Of a stretch of DNA of 64,000 nucleotides, positions 6,806 to 15,697 are shown piece by piece (the first letter of the stretch is position 1; every line of letters begins with the position of its first letter). Below the pieces are notes generated by a model, which saw only the letters and a program-made list of their open reading frames with translations, searched no databases and was not told the DNA's origin. Origin of the DNA: Pseudomonas putida (GTDB taxonomy: Bacteria > Pseudomonadota > Gammaproteobacteria > Pseudomonadales > Pseudomonadaceae); assembly GCF_002025705.1 (NCBI RefSeq), contig NZ_CP018846.1:4021501-4085500 (forward strand), written 5' to 3'. The position numbers and the translations under genes are program-made.

Positions 6806-9022
6806 TCAGATACGCCGTGCCGCGTAACGCTTGAGCATGCTCGGCACGTCGAGAATCAGCGCGATGCGACCGTCACCGGTGATGGTGGCGCCGGACATGC
6901 CCGGGGTGCCCTGCAGCATCTTGCCCAGCGGCTTGATCACCACCTCTTCCTGGCCCACCAGCTGGTCGACCACGAAGCCGATACGCTGGGTACCGACCGA
7001 CAGGATCACCACATGGCCCTCGTGCTGCTCTTCGTGCACCTGGCCCTGAACCAGCCAGCGCTTGAGGTAGAACAGCGGCAGTGCCTTGTCGCGCACGATC
7101 ACCACTTCCTGGCCGTCCACCACGTTGGTGCGCGACAGGTCGAGGTGGAAGATCTCGTTGACGTTGACCAACGGGAAGGCGAATGCCTGGTTGCCCAGCA
7201 TCACCATCAGGGTCGGCATGATCGCCAGGGTCAGCGGCACCTTGATGACGATCTTCGAGCCCTGGCCCTTGGCCGAGAAGATGTTGATCGAGCCGTTGAG
7301 CTGGGAAATCTTGGTCTTCACCACGTCCATGCCGACACCGCGGCCGGAGACGTCGGAAATCTCGGTCTTGGTCGAGAAGCCCGGGGCGAAGATCAGGTTG
7401 TAGCAGTCCGATTCGCTCAGGCGATCGGCGGCGTCCTTGTCCATCAGGCCCTTTTCCACGGCCTTGGCGCGCAGGATGTTCGGGTCCATGCCTTTGCCGT
7501 CGTCGGAGATCGACAGCAGGATGTGGTCACCTTCCTGCTCAGCCGACAGCACCACGCGGCCAGTTCGTGCCTTGCCGGCGGCTTCACGCTCGTCCGGCAT
7601 CTCGACGCCATGGTCGACGGCGTTGCGCACCAGGTGCACCAGCGGGTCGGCCAGGGCCTCGACGAGGTTCTTGTCGAGGTCGGTCTCTTCACCGACCAGC
7701 TCCAGGTTGATCTCTTTCTTCAGCTGCCGGGCCAGGTCACGGACCAGGCGCGGGAAGCGCCCGAAGACCTTCTTGATCGGCTGCATGCGGGTTTTCATCA
7801 CCGCGGTCTGCAGGTCGGCAGTGACCACGTCGAGGTTGGACACGGCCTTGGACATGGCCTCGTCGCCGCTGTTCAGGCCCAGGCGCACCAGGCGGTTACG
7901 CACCAGCACCAGTTCGCCGACCATGTTCATGATCTCGTCCAGGCGCGCGGTGTCGACGCGCACGGTAGTTTCCGCTTCGCTGGCATGCTTTTCGGCGGCC
8001 GGTGCCGGGGTGCGGGCTGGCGCGGCAGGCTTGGCGGCAGCAGGTGCAGCGGCCGCCGGGGCAGCAGCAGGCCTGGCGGCCGGCTTGCTTTCAGCCTTGG
8101 CAGCAACCGGCGCAGCCACAGCGACAGGCGCTTCACCAGCAACGGTTTCAGCGGCAAACTTGCCCTTGCCGTGCAACTGGTCGAGCAACGCTTCAAACTC
8201 GTGCTCGGTGATCTCGTCACTGCTGGCAGGCGCGACAGCGCTTTGCACGGCAACCGTGGCGGCTGGCAGGGCATCGGCCTGGAAGGTGCCCTTGCCGTGC
8301 AGCTGGTCCAGCAACGACTCGAATTCTTCGTCGGTGATCTCGTCGCTCACCGGCGCGCTGGCAACGACCACCGCTTCGGCGGCAGCCACTTCGGGCGAGA
8401 ACTGGCCCTTGCCATGCAACTGGTCGAGCAGCGATTCGAACTCGGCGTCGGTGATGTCGTCACCCGAGCCGCTCAGGGTCTCGCCCTGCATCTGCTGTTC
8501 GGCAGCGGCCGCTTCAGCCTTGACCGCGTCGAGCGAATCGAGCAGCTGTTCGAACTCGGTGTCAGTGATGTCGGCCTCGCTGGCCACAGGCTCCGGCGCC
8601 GCTTCGACCACCACCGCAGGGGCGTCGCCGCTGGCAGGTTCCGCCAGGCGCGACAGGGCCGCCAGCAGCTCCGGCGTGGCCGGGGTCACTTCACTGCGCT
8701 CACGCACCTGGCCGAACATGCTGTTGACCGTATCCAGTGCCTCAAGCACCACGTCCATCAGTTCCGCGTCGACCCGGCGCTCACCTTTGCGCAGGATGTC
8801 GAACACGTTCTCGGCGATGTGGCAGCACTCCACCAGCTCGTTCAGCTGAAGGAAGCCGGCGCCCCCTTTTACAGTGTGGAAACCGCGAAAGATCGCATTG
8901 AGCAGGTCGGCATCGTCGGGCCGGCTTTCCAGCTCGACCAGTTGCTCGGACAGTTGCTCAAGAATTTCGCCGGCTTCTACCAGGAAATCCTGAAGGATTT
9001 CTTCATCGGCGCCGAAGCTCAT
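6806..9022 (-). CDS. cheA: Chemotaxis histidine kinase CheA with repeated acidic linker motifs
   Basis: This 738-residue CheA has the P1 Hpt domain with phospho-acceptor His49 (HTVKGGAGF), a long linker (~110-365), dimerisation (TTVRVDTARLDEIMNMVGEL), the ATPase domain (HLVRNAVDHG, DDGKGMD, GRGVGMDVV) and the C-terminal CheW-like P5 domain. The linker carries four copies of an acidic motif ending ..FExLLDxL (residues ~151-165, 189-206, 228-245, 270-287), three followed by HGKG. No obvious standard P2 domain is seen, so the repeats may substitute for it (see findings). An Ala/Pro-rich stretch separates them from the dimerisation domain. Confidence 0.95.
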   Translation of the reverse strand: MSFGADEEILQDFLVEAGEILEQLSEQLVELESRPDDADLLNAIFRGFHTVKGGAGFLQLNELVECCHIAENVFDILRKGERRVDAELMDVVLEALDTVNSMFGQVRERSEVTPATPELLAALSRLAEPASGDAPAVVVEAAPEPVASEADITDTEFEQLLDSLDAVKAEAAAAEQQMQGETLSGSGDDITDAEFESLLDQLHGKGQFSPEVAAAEAVVVASAPVSDEITDEEFESLLDQLHGKGTFQADALPAATVAVQSAVAPASSDEITEHEFEALLDQLHGKGKFAAETVAGEAPVAVAAPVAAKAESKPAARPAAAPAAAAPAAAKPAAPARTPAPAAEKHASEAETTVRVDTARLDEIMNMVGELVLVRNRLVRLGLNSGDEAMSKAVSNLDVVTADLQTAVMKTRMQPIKKVFGRFPRLVRDLARQLKKEINLELVGEETDLDKNLVEALADPLVHLVRNAVDHGVEMPDEREAAGKARTGRVVLSAEQEGDHILLSISDDGKGMDPNILRAKAVEKGLMDKDAADRLSESDCYNLIFAPGFSTKTEISDVSGRGVGMDVVKTKISQLNGSINIFSAKGQGSKIVIKVPLTLAIMPTLMVMLGNQAFAFPLVNVNEIFHLDLSRTNVVDGQEVVIVRDKALPLFYLKRWLVQGQVHEEQHEGHVVILSVGTQRIGFVVDQLVGQEEVVIKPLGKMLQGTPGMSGATITGDGRIALILDVPSMLKRYAARRI

Positions 9023-9034
9023 TAAACGTGCTCC

Positions 9035-9823
9035 TTAAAAACCCAGGCTGGACAGCAGATCGTCGACGTCGTCCTGACCGGACACAACGTCTTCACGCTT
9101 ATCGGCATGAATCTGCGGACCTTCACCCCGAGTCGGATGTTTTTCTTGATCTTTTTCAGCGCGCAGCTGCTGGTGGTCATGTTCGATACCGGCAAAGCGG
9201 TCGACCTGACTGGCCATCAGCACGAGCTTGAGCAGATTGCTTTCCACTTCGGTCACCAGCGCAGTCACGCGCTTGATCACCTGGCCAGTCAGGTCCTGAT
9301 AGTCCTGAGCCAGCAGAATGTCGTTGAGGTGGCCGGCGACCTTGCGGTTACCCTCGGCGCTGTGCGTCAGGAAACTGTCGACACGCTTGACCAGCTCGCG
9401 GAACTCCGGCGCGGCGACCTCGCGGCGCATGAAGCGCTGCCAGTCGACGCTCAGGCCTTGCGCCTCGCTCGCCAGGTCGTTGAGCACCGGGGTGCTCTCC
9501 TCCACCAGGTCCATGGTGCGGTTGGCGGCGCCCTCGGTGAGCTTGACCACGTAGGAGAGGCGCTCGGTAGCGTCGGTGATCTGCGAAACTTCCTCGGCCT
9601 GCGGCATGTGCGGGTCGATCTGGAAGCTGACGATCGCGCTGTGCAGCTCACGAGTGAGCTTGCCGACTTCCTGGTACAGGCCACGGTCGCGGGTCTGGTT
9701 GAGCTGATGGATCAGCTGCACCGCCTCGCCGAAACGCCCCCGCTCCAGGCTCTCGACCAGCTCCTGGGCATGTTTCTTCAGGGTCGATTCGAACTCCCCC
9801 AAAGACGTTTGTGTTGATTCCAT
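9035..9823 (-). CDS. cheZ: CheY-phosphate phosphatase CheZ
   Basis: This 262-residue all-helical protein dephosphorylates CheY-P to end the motor signal. The central long-helix region contains the family's catalytic stretch (LLAQDYQDLTGQVIKRV, residues ~165-185, with the active-site Gln). The C-terminal tail (DDVDDLLSSLGF) is the amphipathic CheY-binding peptide after a flexible charged linker. The gene lies 18 nt after cheY and 12 nt before cheA. Confidence 0.95.
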   Translation of the reverse strand: MESTQTSLGEFESTLKKHAQELVESLERGRFGEAVQLIHQLNQTRDRGLYQEVGKLTRELHSAIVSFQIDPHMPQAEEVSQITDATERLSYVVKLTEGAANRTMDLVEESTPVLNDLASEAQGLSVDWQRFMRREVAAPEFRELVKRVDSFLTHSAEGNRKVAGHLNDILLAQDYQDLTGQVIKRVTALVTEVESNLLKLVLMASQVDRFAGIEHDHQQLRAEKDQEKHPTRGEGPQIHADKREDVVSGQDDVDDLLSSLGF

Positions 9824-9841
9824 GGCGCCCCCTGACGTGAC

Positions 9842-10228
9842 TCAGCCGTTGACGCGTTCGAAGATCTTCTCGATCTTTTCTTTGAGCACCTGGGCGGTGA
9901 ACGGCTTGACCACGTAACCATTGACCCCGGCCTGGGCCGCTTCGATGATCTGGTCGCGCTTGGCTTCGGCGGTCACCATCAGCACCGGCATGCCTTTCAG
10001 GCGATCGTGGGCACGGACCTTGCGCAGCAGGTCGATACCGGACATGCCGGGCATGTTCCAGTCGGTTACCAGGAAGTCGTAATGGCCACTTTCGAGCATT
10101 GGCAGCGCAGTGGTGCCGTCATCGGCTTCATCGGTGTTGGTGAAGCCCAGGTCACGCAACAGGTTCTTGATGATCCGCCGCATCGTCGAAAAGTCGTCAA
10201 CGATGAGGATTTTCATGTCTTTGTTCAA
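9842..10228 (-). CDS. cheY: Chemotaxis response regulator CheY
   Basis: This single-domain receiver binds FliM/FliN when phosphorylated at Asp52 (TDWNMPG, numbered from MKILIVDD), with the VTAEAK switch and VVKPF lysine intact. The start is ambiguous. The family-standard ATG is at 10216 (124 aa), but the GGAGG sits ~17 nt before it and only 5 nt before a TTG at 10228, which adds four residues. I chose TTG on ribosome-site spacing. Confidence 0.93.
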   Translation of the reverse strand: MNKDMKILIVDDFSTMRRIIKNLLRDLGFTNTDEADDGTTALPMLESGHYDFLVTDWNMPGMSGIDLLRKVRAHDRLKGMPVLMVTAEAKRDQIIEAAQAGVNGYVVKPFTAQVLKEKIEKIFERVNG

Positions 10229-10252
10229 GTAGACCTCCAAGCAGTCTCAAAC

Positions 10253-10272
10253 GCGCTCGGCCCCGAGCGCGC
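10253..10272 (-). terminator. GC-rich hairpin between fliA and cheY (possible attenuator)
   Basis: A perfect 8-9 bp GC-rich inverted repeat lies in the fliA-cheY gap and is followed on the minus strand by only a short TTT. It may attenuate read-through or mark a processing site between fliA and the che genes; the weak U-tract keeps confidence low. Confidence 0.35.
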
Positions 10273-10336
10273 GCATTCATTCAATTCGGTACAACATGGA
10301 AAACGAACGTGGATAACGACCGCAACGACCCCAGGC

Positions 10337-11077
10337 TCAACGCGCCCGCCATTCCCCCAGGCGGCTGCGCAGGCGCGCGGCACACTGGCTGTGCAACTGG
10401 CTGACACGCGATTCGCTGACCCCCAGCACCTCACCGATTTCCTTGAGGTTCAGCTCTTCGTCGTAGTACAGCGCCAACACCAGCCGCTCACGCTCTGGCA
10501 GGTTGGCGATCGCATCGGTCAGGGCAGCCTGGAAGCGCTCGTCTTCCAGATCGCGCGACGGCTCGATCTGGCCACTGGCGCCGTCCTCGTGCAGCCCTTC
10601 GTGCTCGCCGTCCTGCAACAGGTCGTCGAAGCTGAACAGGCGGCTCCCCAAGGTATCGTTCAAAATCCCGTAGTAATCATCGAGACTCAACTGGAGTTCG
10701 GCAGCAACTTCATGATCTTTAGCGTCGCGGCCAGTTCTTGCTTCAACAGCGCGCATCGCATCACTGACCATGCGCGTATTGCGGTGCACCGAACGCGGCG
10801 CCCAATCGCCCTTGCGGACTTCGTCGAGCATTGCCCCGCGAATGCGGATGCCGGCGTAGGTTTCGAAGCTGGCGCCCTTGCTGGCGTCATACTTGTTGGC
10901 CACTTCCAGCAGGCCGATCATGCCGGCCTGGATCAGGTCTTCAACCTGGACGTTGGCTGGCAGGCGTGCCAGCAAGTGGTAGGCAATGCGCTTGACCAGC
11001 GGCGCATAACGTTCCACTAGCTCGAACTGGGCGTCTTTGGACGCCTTGCTGTACATCTTGAAGCCGCTCGCGTTCAT
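10337..11077 (-). CDS. fliA: Flagellar sigma-28 factor FliA
   Basis: This 246-residue FliA directs RNA polymerase to class IV flagellar and chemotaxis promoters. Region 2 (ERYAPLVKRIAYHLLARLP, then DLIQAGMIGLLEVANKYD), region 3 and a C-terminal region 4 helix-turn-helix (LNLKEIGEVLGVSESRVSQLHSQ) are all present. The ATG overlaps the fleN stop as ATGA. Candidate target promoters are seen upstream of fliC and fliS in this window. Confidence 0.96.
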   Translation of the reverse strand: MNASGFKMYSKASKDAQFELVERYAPLVKRIAYHLLARLPANVQVEDLIQAGMIGLLEVANKYDASKGASFETYAGIRIRGAMLDEVRKGDWAPRSVHRNTRMVSDAMRAVEARTGRDAKDHEVAAELQLSLDDYYGILNDTLGSRLFSFDDLLQDGEHEGLHEDGASGQIEPSRDLEDERFQAALTDAIANLPERERLVLALYYDEELNLKEIGEVLGVSESRVSQLHSQCAARLRSRLGEWRAR

Positions 11078-11907
11078 AGCACGGGCCCTGCGCTGGTGGG
11101 TTGCACCAGGCGTTCGACGAAGAACTCAAGATGCCCGCGCGGGTTGGCGGGCAGCGGCCAGCTGTCGACCTTTTGCGCGATGGCCTTGAAGGCCAGGGCG
11201 CACTTGGAGCGAGGGAAGGCTTCGTACACCGCGCGCTGCTTCTGCACTGCCTTGCGCACGCTCTCGTCGTACGGCACGGCGCCGACGTATTGCAGGGCCA
11301 CGTCGAGGAAGCGGTCGGTAACCTTGGTCAGCTTGGCGAACAGGTTGCGCCCTTCCTGCGGGCTCTGCGCCATGTTGGCCAGCACGCGGAAACGGTTCAT
11401 GCCGTAGTCGCGGTTGAGCAGCTTGATCAGCGCGTAGGCGTCGGTGATCGAGGTCGGCTCGTCGCACACCACCAGCAGCACTTCCTGGGCCGCGCGCACG
11501 AAGCTGACTACCGAGTCACCAATACCCGCAGCGGTGTCGATCACCAGCACATCGAGGTTGTCGCCAATCTCGCTGAAGGCCTGGATCAACCCGGCATGCT
11601 GCGCCGGCGCCAGGTGCACCATGCTCTGGGTACCGGAGGCGGCCGGCACGATGCGCACACCGCCAGGCCCCTGCAACAGCACATCGCGCAGCTCGCAGCG
11701 GCCCTCGATCACATCGGCCAGGGTGCGCTTCGGGGTGAGGCCAAGCAATACGTCGACATTGGCCAGGCCAAGGTCGGCGTCCAGCAGCATCACCCGGCGG
11801 CCGAGTTCGGCCAGCGCCAGGGACAGGTTCACTGAAACGTTAGTCTTGCCGACGCCACCTTTGCCACCGGTGACGGCGATCACCTGTACGGGATGCATGC
11901 TACCCAT
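11074..11907 (-). CDS. fleN: Flagellar number regulator FleN (MinD/ParA-family ATPase)
   Basis: This 277-residue ATPase antagonises FleQ and limits flagellar number. The deviant Walker A GGKGGVGKT is at residues 14-22, followed by VMLLDADLGLANVD and VLVIDTAAGIGDSV. It follows flhF by 93 nt and overlaps fliA, the standard flhF-fleN-fliA order of polar flagellates. A second internal ATG (MHPV) three codons in is possible. Confidence 0.95.
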   Translation of the reverse strand: MGSMHPVQVIAVTGGKGGVGKTNVSVNLSLALAELGRRVMLLDADLGLANVDVLLGLTPKRTLADVIEGRCELRDVLLQGPGGVRIVPAASGTQSMVHLAPAQHAGLIQAFSEIGDNLDVLVIDTAAGIGDSVVSFVRAAQEVLLVVCDEPTSITDAYALIKLLNRDYGMNRFRVLANMAQSPQEGRNLFAKLTKVTDRFLDVALQYVGAVPYDESVRKAVQKQRAVYEAFPRSKCALAFKAIAQKVDSWPLPANPRGHLEFFVERLVQPTSAGPVL

Positions 11908-12000
11908 GTTCGTTGTTTACCTTGTCTTGCCTGGACCCAAGCCACACGCGGGGCGACACTGCCAGCCCCGGAATGTAGGTACTTTGCATACGCTTCATCC

Positions 12001-13308
12001 TCAACCCGCGCGCCGCGGGTTGTGGTAGAGATCAGCGAACATGTCGGCCATCGCCTCTTCGCTGGGCTCGTCCTGCAACTGCACGTTGACTGCACGGGTC
12101 ACCAGCTGGTGCGGGCGCGGCAGGTGCAGGTCGTCAGGAATGCGCGGGCCATCGGTGAGGTAGGCCACGGGCAGTTCATGACTGATGGCCAGGCTCAGCA
12201 CATCGCCGAGGCTCGCCGTTTCATCGAGTTTGGTCAGGATGCAGCCGGCCAGGCCGCAGCGCTTGTAGCTGTGGTAGGCGGCGGTCAGCACCTGCTTCTG
12301 GCTGGTGGTGGCCAGCACCAGGTAGTTCTTCGCGGCAATGCCACGCCCGGCCAGGGTTTCCAGTTGCATGCGCAGGGCCGGGTCGCTGGCCTGCAGGCCG
12401 GCGGTATCGATCAGCACCACGCGCTTGCGCAGCAGTGGCTCCAGCGCAGCGGCCAGCGACTGGCCCGGGTCGACATAGGTCACCGGCACATTGAGGATGC
12501 GCCCCAGGGTCTTGAGCTGCTCCTGGGCACCGATACGGAAGCTGTCCATGCTTACCAGCGCCAGGTTCTGCGGACCGTACTTGAGCACATAGCGCGCCGC
12601 CAGCTTGGCCAGGGTGGTGGTCTTGCCCATGCCGGCCGGGCCGACCATGGCGATCACACCGCCCTCTTCGATCGGTTCGGCCTGTGGCACTTCGATCATC
12701 CGCGCCAGGTGCGCCAACAGCATGCGCCAGGCCTGGCGTGGCTCTTCGATCTCGTTGGTGAGGTCGAGCAGTTCGCGGGCGATCGGCCCGGACAGGCCGA
12801 TGCGCTGCAGGCGGCGCCAGAGGTTGGCCTGGGCCGGCTTGCTGCCCTGCAGTTGGCTCCAGGCCAGCGAGCCGAGCTGCACTTCGAGCAGTTCACGCAG
12901 GCCCGACAGCTCCGAACGCATGGCGTCGAACAGGCGCGGGTCGACGGCCGGCTGCGCCGGCGCAGGCGCCGGGGCCGGTGCATCGACGTGCGGCTCGATC
13001 AACGGCTCGGACGCGGTCAGCGACTGGCCGGCAAACAATTGGCGGTTGCCTTCGCTGGCCTCGGCGCGGTTGTCCAGCTCGGCCTGGGCAGTGGCGATGC
13101 GCGACTGGGTCTTGCGCAGCTCTTCTTCCAGCTCGGCATTGGGCACGCGCGGGGCCAGCGCGGACAGCTTGTAGTCCAGCGCGGCGGTCAGTTCGACACC
13201 ACCGGCGATGCGGCGGTTGCCAATGATGGCGGCATCGGAGCCCAGCTCATCACGAACCAGCTTCATGGCCTGACGCATATCGGCGGCGAAAAAACGCTTG
13301 ACTTGCAT
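12001..13308 (-). CDS. flhF: Flagellar placement SRP-type GTPase FlhF
   Basis: This 435-residue GTPase recruits early flagellar parts to the cell pole. The N-terminal basic B domain (MQVKRFFAADMRQAM) is followed by a Pro/Ala linker (~105-123), the N domain and the SRP-like G domain with Walker A GPAGMGKTT (~223-231), DTAGLQ and TKLDE motifs. It starts 11 nt after flhA ends. Confidence 0.95.
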   Translation of the reverse strand: MQVKRFFAADMRQAMKLVRDELGSDAAIIGNRRIAGGVELTAALDYKLSALAPRVPNAELEEELRKTQSRIATAQAELDNRAEASEGNRQLFAGQSLTASEPLIEPHVDAPAPAPAPAQPAVDPRLFDAMRSELSGLRELLEVQLGSLAWSQLQGSKPAQANLWRRLQRIGLSGPIARELLDLTNEIEEPRQAWRMLLAHLARMIEVPQAEPIEEGGVIAMVGPAGMGKTTTLAKLAARYVLKYGPQNLALVSMDSFRIGAQEQLKTLGRILNVPVTYVDPGQSLAAALEPLLRKRVVLIDTAGLQASDPALRMQLETLAGRGIAAKNYLVLATTSQKQVLTAAYHSYKRCGLAGCILTKLDETASLGDVLSLAISHELPVAYLTDGPRIPDDLHLPRPHQLVTRAVNVQLQDEPSEEAMADMFADLYHNPRRAG

Positions 13309-13319
13309 AACCCACTACC

Positions 13320-15449
13320 TCAGCCGTTGGGGCCCACTGTGGCAACGATGGTGACTTGCTTGTTATCCGGTATTTCCTGATACGCCAGAACATGCAAATT
13401 CGGTACAGCCAGGCGGCCGAAGCGCGACAACATGGCACGGATCGGGCCAGCTACCAGGAGAATGGCCGGTTGGCCTTGCATCTCCTGGCGCTGGCAGGCG
13501 TCGATCAGCGAACGCTGCAGCTTTTCGGCCATGCTTGGCTCAAGAAGAACACCGTCTTCCTGACCTTGCCCGGCCCTTTGCAAACTATTGAGCAAGATCT
13601 GTTCCAACCTTGGCTCAAGGGTGATCACAGGCAGCTCGGGCTCAACGCCGACAATGCTTTGGACGATGGCACGACACAATCCGACGCGCACCGCAGCCAC
13701 CAGCGCGGCGGTATCTTGACTCTTGCCAGCGTTGTTGGCGATGGCCTCGGCAATACTGCGGATGTCACGCACCGGCACTTGCTCGGACAACAATGCCTGC
13801 AGGACCTTGAGCAGCCCCGACAAGGAAATGACACCGGGCACCAGCTCTTCTGCAAGTTTAGGCGAAGCCTTGGACAATACCTGCAACAGCTGCTGTACCT
13901 CTTCGTGGCCGATCAGCTCATGGCAGTGCTTCTGCAGAATCTGGTTGAGGTGGGTGGCAACCACGGTACTGGCGTCAACCACCGTGTACCCCAGCGACTG
14001 CGCCTGGGCGCGCTGGCCAACGTCGATCCACACCGCTTCAAGGCCAAATGCCGGGTCGCGCGCGGCGATGCCATTGAGCACGCCAAATACCTGGCCCGGG
14101 TTGATCGCCAGCTCGCGGTCCGGGTAGATATCGGCCTCGGCGAGGATCACCCCCATCAGCGTCAGGCGATAGGCGCTGGGCTGCAGGTCGAGGTTATCGC
14201 GGATATGCACGGTCGGCATGAGGAAGCCCAGGTCCTGGGACAGCTTCTTGCGCACCCCCTTGATCCGCGCCAGCAGCTGGCCACCCTGGTTGCGGTCGAC
14301 CAGCGGAATCAGCCGGTAGCCGACTTCCAGGCCGATCATGTCGATCGGCGTGACGTCGTCCCAGCCCAGCTCCTTGGTCTCCAGTGCGCGCTGCGGCGAC
14401 GGCAGCAGGTCCTGCTGGCGCTGCGCCTCCTTCTGCGCATCAATCTTGACCTTCTGCTGCTTCTTCCACACCAGGTAGGCACCGCCCCCGGCCAGCAGGC
14501 CGAGGCTGAGGAAGGCGATGTGCGGCATGCCGGGCACCAGGCCCATGATGATCATCAACGCCGCAGACACACCCAGCGCCTTGGGCGAGTCGAACATCTG
14601 GCGGTTGATCAGCTTGCCCATGTCCTCGGAGCCCGAGGCACGGGTGACCATGATCGCGGCGGCAGTGGACAGCAGCAGTGATGGCAATTGCGCCACCAAA
14701 CCGTCACCGATGGTCAGCAAGGCGTAAACCTTGCCCGCATCGCTGAACGACATGTTGTGTTGCAGCATACCGATCAGCATGCCGCCGATCAGGTTGATGA
14801 ACAGGATCAGCAGGCCGGCAATGGCGTCACCGCGGACGAACTTGCTGGCACCGTCCATCGAACCGTAGAACTCGGCCTCCTGGGCCACTTCGGCGCGGCG
14901 CGCCTTGGCCTGGGCCTGGTCGATCAGCCCAGCGTTGAGGTCGGCGTCGATGGCCATCTGCTTGCCAGGCATGGCGTCGAGGGTGAAGCGCGCGCTTACT
15001 TCGGAAATGCGCCCGGCACCTTTGGTCACCACGACGAAGTTGATGATCATGAGGATGGCAAACACCACCGCACCAACCACGTAGTTACCGCCGATCACCA
15101 CCTCGCCGAAGGCCTGGATCACCTTGCCGGCGGCGCCATGACCCTCCTGGCCATGGAGCATCACCACGCGGGTGGACGCCACGTTCAGCGCCAGGCGCAG
15201 CAAGGTCGCCACCAGCAGGATGGTCGGGAACGCGGCGAAGTCCAGCGGGCGCAGGGCGTACACGCAGACCAGCAAAACCACGATCGACAGGGCGATGTTG
15301 AAGGTGAAGAACACGTCGAGCAGGAACGGCGGTATCGGCAACATCATCATTGCCAACATCACCAGCAGCAGCAACGGCACGCCCAGGTTGCCCCGACCGA
15401 GCCCGGCCAGGTTGTTGCGGGCGTTGCTGATTAACTGAGTGCGATCCAC
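13320..15449 (-). CDS. flhA: Flagellar type III export apparatus protein FlhA
   Basis: This 709-residue protein is the largest export-gate component. The N-terminal ~330 residues hold about eight membrane helices with the conserved inter-helix region (RISEVSARFTLDAMPGKQMAIDADLNAG). The C-terminal cytosolic half forms the nonameric ring that docks chaperone-substrate complexes. A sigma-54-like promoter lies upstream, separating it from flhB. Confidence 0.96.
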   Translation of the reverse strand: MDRTQLISNARNNLAGLGRGNLGVPLLLLVMLAMMMLPIPPFLLDVFFTFNIALSIVVLLVCVYALRPLDFAAFPTILLVATLLRLALNVASTRVVMLHGQEGHGAAGKVIQAFGEVVIGGNYVVGAVVFAILMIINFVVVTKGAGRISEVSARFTLDAMPGKQMAIDADLNAGLIDQAQAKARRAEVAQEAEFYGSMDGASKFVRGDAIAGLLILFINLIGGMLIGMLQHNMSFSDAGKVYALLTIGDGLVAQLPSLLLSTAAAIMVTRASGSEDMGKLINRQMFDSPKALGVSAALMIIMGLVPGMPHIAFLSLGLLAGGGAYLVWKKQQKVKIDAQKEAQRQQDLLPSPQRALETKELGWDDVTPIDMIGLEVGYRLIPLVDRNQGGQLLARIKGVRKKLSQDLGFLMPTVHIRDNLDLQPSAYRLTLMGVILAEADIYPDRELAINPGQVFGVLNGIAARDPAFGLEAVWIDVGQRAQAQSLGYTVVDASTVVATHLNQILQKHCHELIGHEEVQQLLQVLSKASPKLAEELVPGVISLSGLLKVLQALLSEQVPVRDIRSIAEAIANNAGKSQDTAALVAAVRVGLCRAIVQSIVGVEPELPVITLEPRLEQILLNSLQRAGQGQEDGVLLEPSMAEKLQRSLIDACQRQEMQGQPAILLVAGPIRAMLSRFGRLAVPNLHVLAYQEIPDNKQVTIVATVGPNG

Positions 15450-15476
15450 CGCGATTCCTCTTCATGCAAAACTTTG

Positions 15477-15499
15477 ACGCCCAAGGGGCGCTTGGGCGT
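15477..15499. other. Hairpin just upstream of flhA
   Basis: A perfect 9-bp inverted repeat (15477-15485 with 15491-15499, 5-nt loop) lies between the flhA ribosome site and the predicted sigma-54 promoter. It overlaps the expected transcription start (~15494), so the transcript might not contain both arms. It could instead be a protein-binding palindrome or a weak end signal for the flhB transcript. Confidence 0.3.
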
Positions 15500-15504
15500 G
15501 GCTC

Positions 15505-15520
15505 TGCAAGAAGCTTTCCA
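15505..15520 (-). promoter_or_regulatory. Sigma-54-type promoter upstream of flhA
   Basis: Minus strand reads TGGAAAGCTTCTTGCA, with GG and GC separated by exactly 10 nt, versus consensus TGGCACG-N4-TTGCW (two mismatches). It lies ~55 nt before the flhA ATG. FleQ-dependent RpoN control of flhA is known in Pseudomonas. Confidence 0.6.
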
Positions 15521-15558
15521 ACTTTGCTCGCCAGAGGATCCAAGTTACGGCGCAACCG

Positions 15559-15677
15559 TTGTGGGAGCGGCCTTGCGTCGCGAAAGGGCTGCGCAGCAGC
15601 CCCGGCAATTTATGCGGCGAAGCTGAGATTCTGGGGGCGCTGCGCACCCCTTTCGCGACGCAAGGCCGCTCCCACAA
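15559..15677. repeat. REP pair (REPIN-like) between flhA and flhB
   Basis: Two inverted ~30-nt copies (15559-15588 and 15648-15677) of a Pseudomonas REP-type sequence (GTGGGAGCGGCCTTGCGTCG) flank a ~60-nt spacer that itself contains CGCTGCGCA-like palindromes. The inward-facing arrangement is that of a REPIN. No ORF lies in the 248-nt gap. Confidence 0.8.
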
Positions 15678-15697
15678 AGACCGCAGCAAAGCACGGA

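Noticed and set aside
6791..9025. A 744-codon open frame on the plus strand opposite cheA
   Set aside because: It is the mirror of a high-GC gene, with composition rich in His, Gln and Arg typical of antisense frames, and it overlaps a certain cheA over its whole length.
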